From: Asterochloris sp. CNOR1
Lineage: Eukaryota > Chlorophyta > Trebouxiophyceae > Trebouxiales > Trebouxiaceae
Assembly (NCBI GenBank): GCA_963969365.1
Contig: OZ017751.1
Location: 3,162,001 to 3,226,000 of the forward strand
Direction: 5' to 3'
Length of the DNA: 64,000 bases
The number at the start of each line of letters is the position of its first letter. The first letter of the stretch is position 1. The translations under genes were made by a program, and so were the position numbers. The notes beneath the pieces were generated by a model that worked only from the letters and a program-made list of their open reading frames with translations, was not told the origin of the DNA and did not search any database. This document shows positions 63,735 through 64,000 of the stretch, in pieces.

Positions 63735-64000
63735 GTGCCCAGCCCTCCTAGAAGCACTTGCCTACCAATGGGCTCTGCTGCTGCAGTCCAGCTTGCTTTG
63801 CTTGGGGCAGCCTGAAGGCATTTGGTGGCCTGCACAAGGGCATGTTGGCAGGGCCAGCCTTTTGCTGAGGTGCACCAAGACACCGAGCAGCTGCAGGTTG
63901 ACAGAAGACTCGCCATGCACTGGGAACATTGAGGCCTTTGAGGAGCACTCACTGCTGAGTGACATAAGTAGACACATCAGCTGCACAATGGGCTTGGCAG
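63735..64000 (+). other. Intronic right edge with a copy of the exon 7 end
   Basis: At about 63870-63899 the sequence GCACCAAGACACCGAGCAGC followed by TGCAGGTT echoes the end of the exon at 63708-63736 (GCACCAGGACGCAGAGCAGC followed by TGCAGGTG). The gene probably continues past the window. Confidence 0.5.

Noticed and set aside
1-64000. tRNA, rRNA, CRISPR array, bacterial operon structure or LTR retroelement
   Set aside because: I saw no tRNA T-loop context, rRNA core, spaced repeat array, Shine-Dalgarno/operon spacing, or protease-integrase-LTR arrangement. The only recognised RNA gene is U2 and the only recognised retroelement is the LINE.

Overview
The window looks like nuclear DNA of an intron-rich green alga, probably trebouxiophyte-like. 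This is judged from style: many short exons, acceptors mostly of the form TGCAG|G, one GC-AG intron, a eukaryotic U2 snRNA, an APE-type LINE and plant-type PUB-UBX architecture. I cannot name the species. Coding exons are small islands in introns of 100-900 bases, so most long open frames are chance frames across introns or on the wrong strand.

Layout. (1) 0-12.5 kb is an accessory block: a minus-strand gene resembling the E-x-K region of Crinkler-associated kinases (15-1269), a 5'-truncated LINE with an open 871-residue reverse transcriptase frame (3225-5840, minus), a complete seven-exon Crinkler-like P-loop NTPase-nuclease gene (6068-9095, plus) and a decayed FunK1-like kinase (10.6-12.4 kb, minus). 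(2) 12.5-16 kb is poorly resolved. (3) 16.05-48.98 kb is the main find: three paralogous 17-exon genes in +,-,+ order (16051-25729; 26851-36484; 39174-48981), with exon models that close in frame to 794, 816 and 835 residues. Each encodes two class-3 lipase domains in tandem. The second has a normal GHSLGG serine elbow. The first has a conserved GYCG[GA]G elbow with Cys in place of Ser, while its Asp and His are kept. A small two-TM protein gene (37065-38759) lies between the divergent copies 2 and 3. (4) 49.38 kb carries a U2 snRNA gene. (5) 52.65-57.95 kb is a PUX2/UBXD1-like gene (FKG motif, PUB, UBX). (6) 58.6-60.7 kb is a minus-strand two-TM protein gene. (7) 61.27 kb to the right edge is a gene of the mitochondrial K+/H+ exchange-related (Mit_KHE1) family, whose end is not in view.

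The lipase cluster, the PUB-UBX adaptor (expected to act with p97/CDC48) and the Mit_KHE1 gene look like resident host genes with no evident shared pathway. The left 12 kb looks like a Crinkler-type conflict or effector-like island next to a retroelement. A recurrent oddity at the right end is that introns contain degenerate copies of the edges of neighbouring exons together with their splice junctions.
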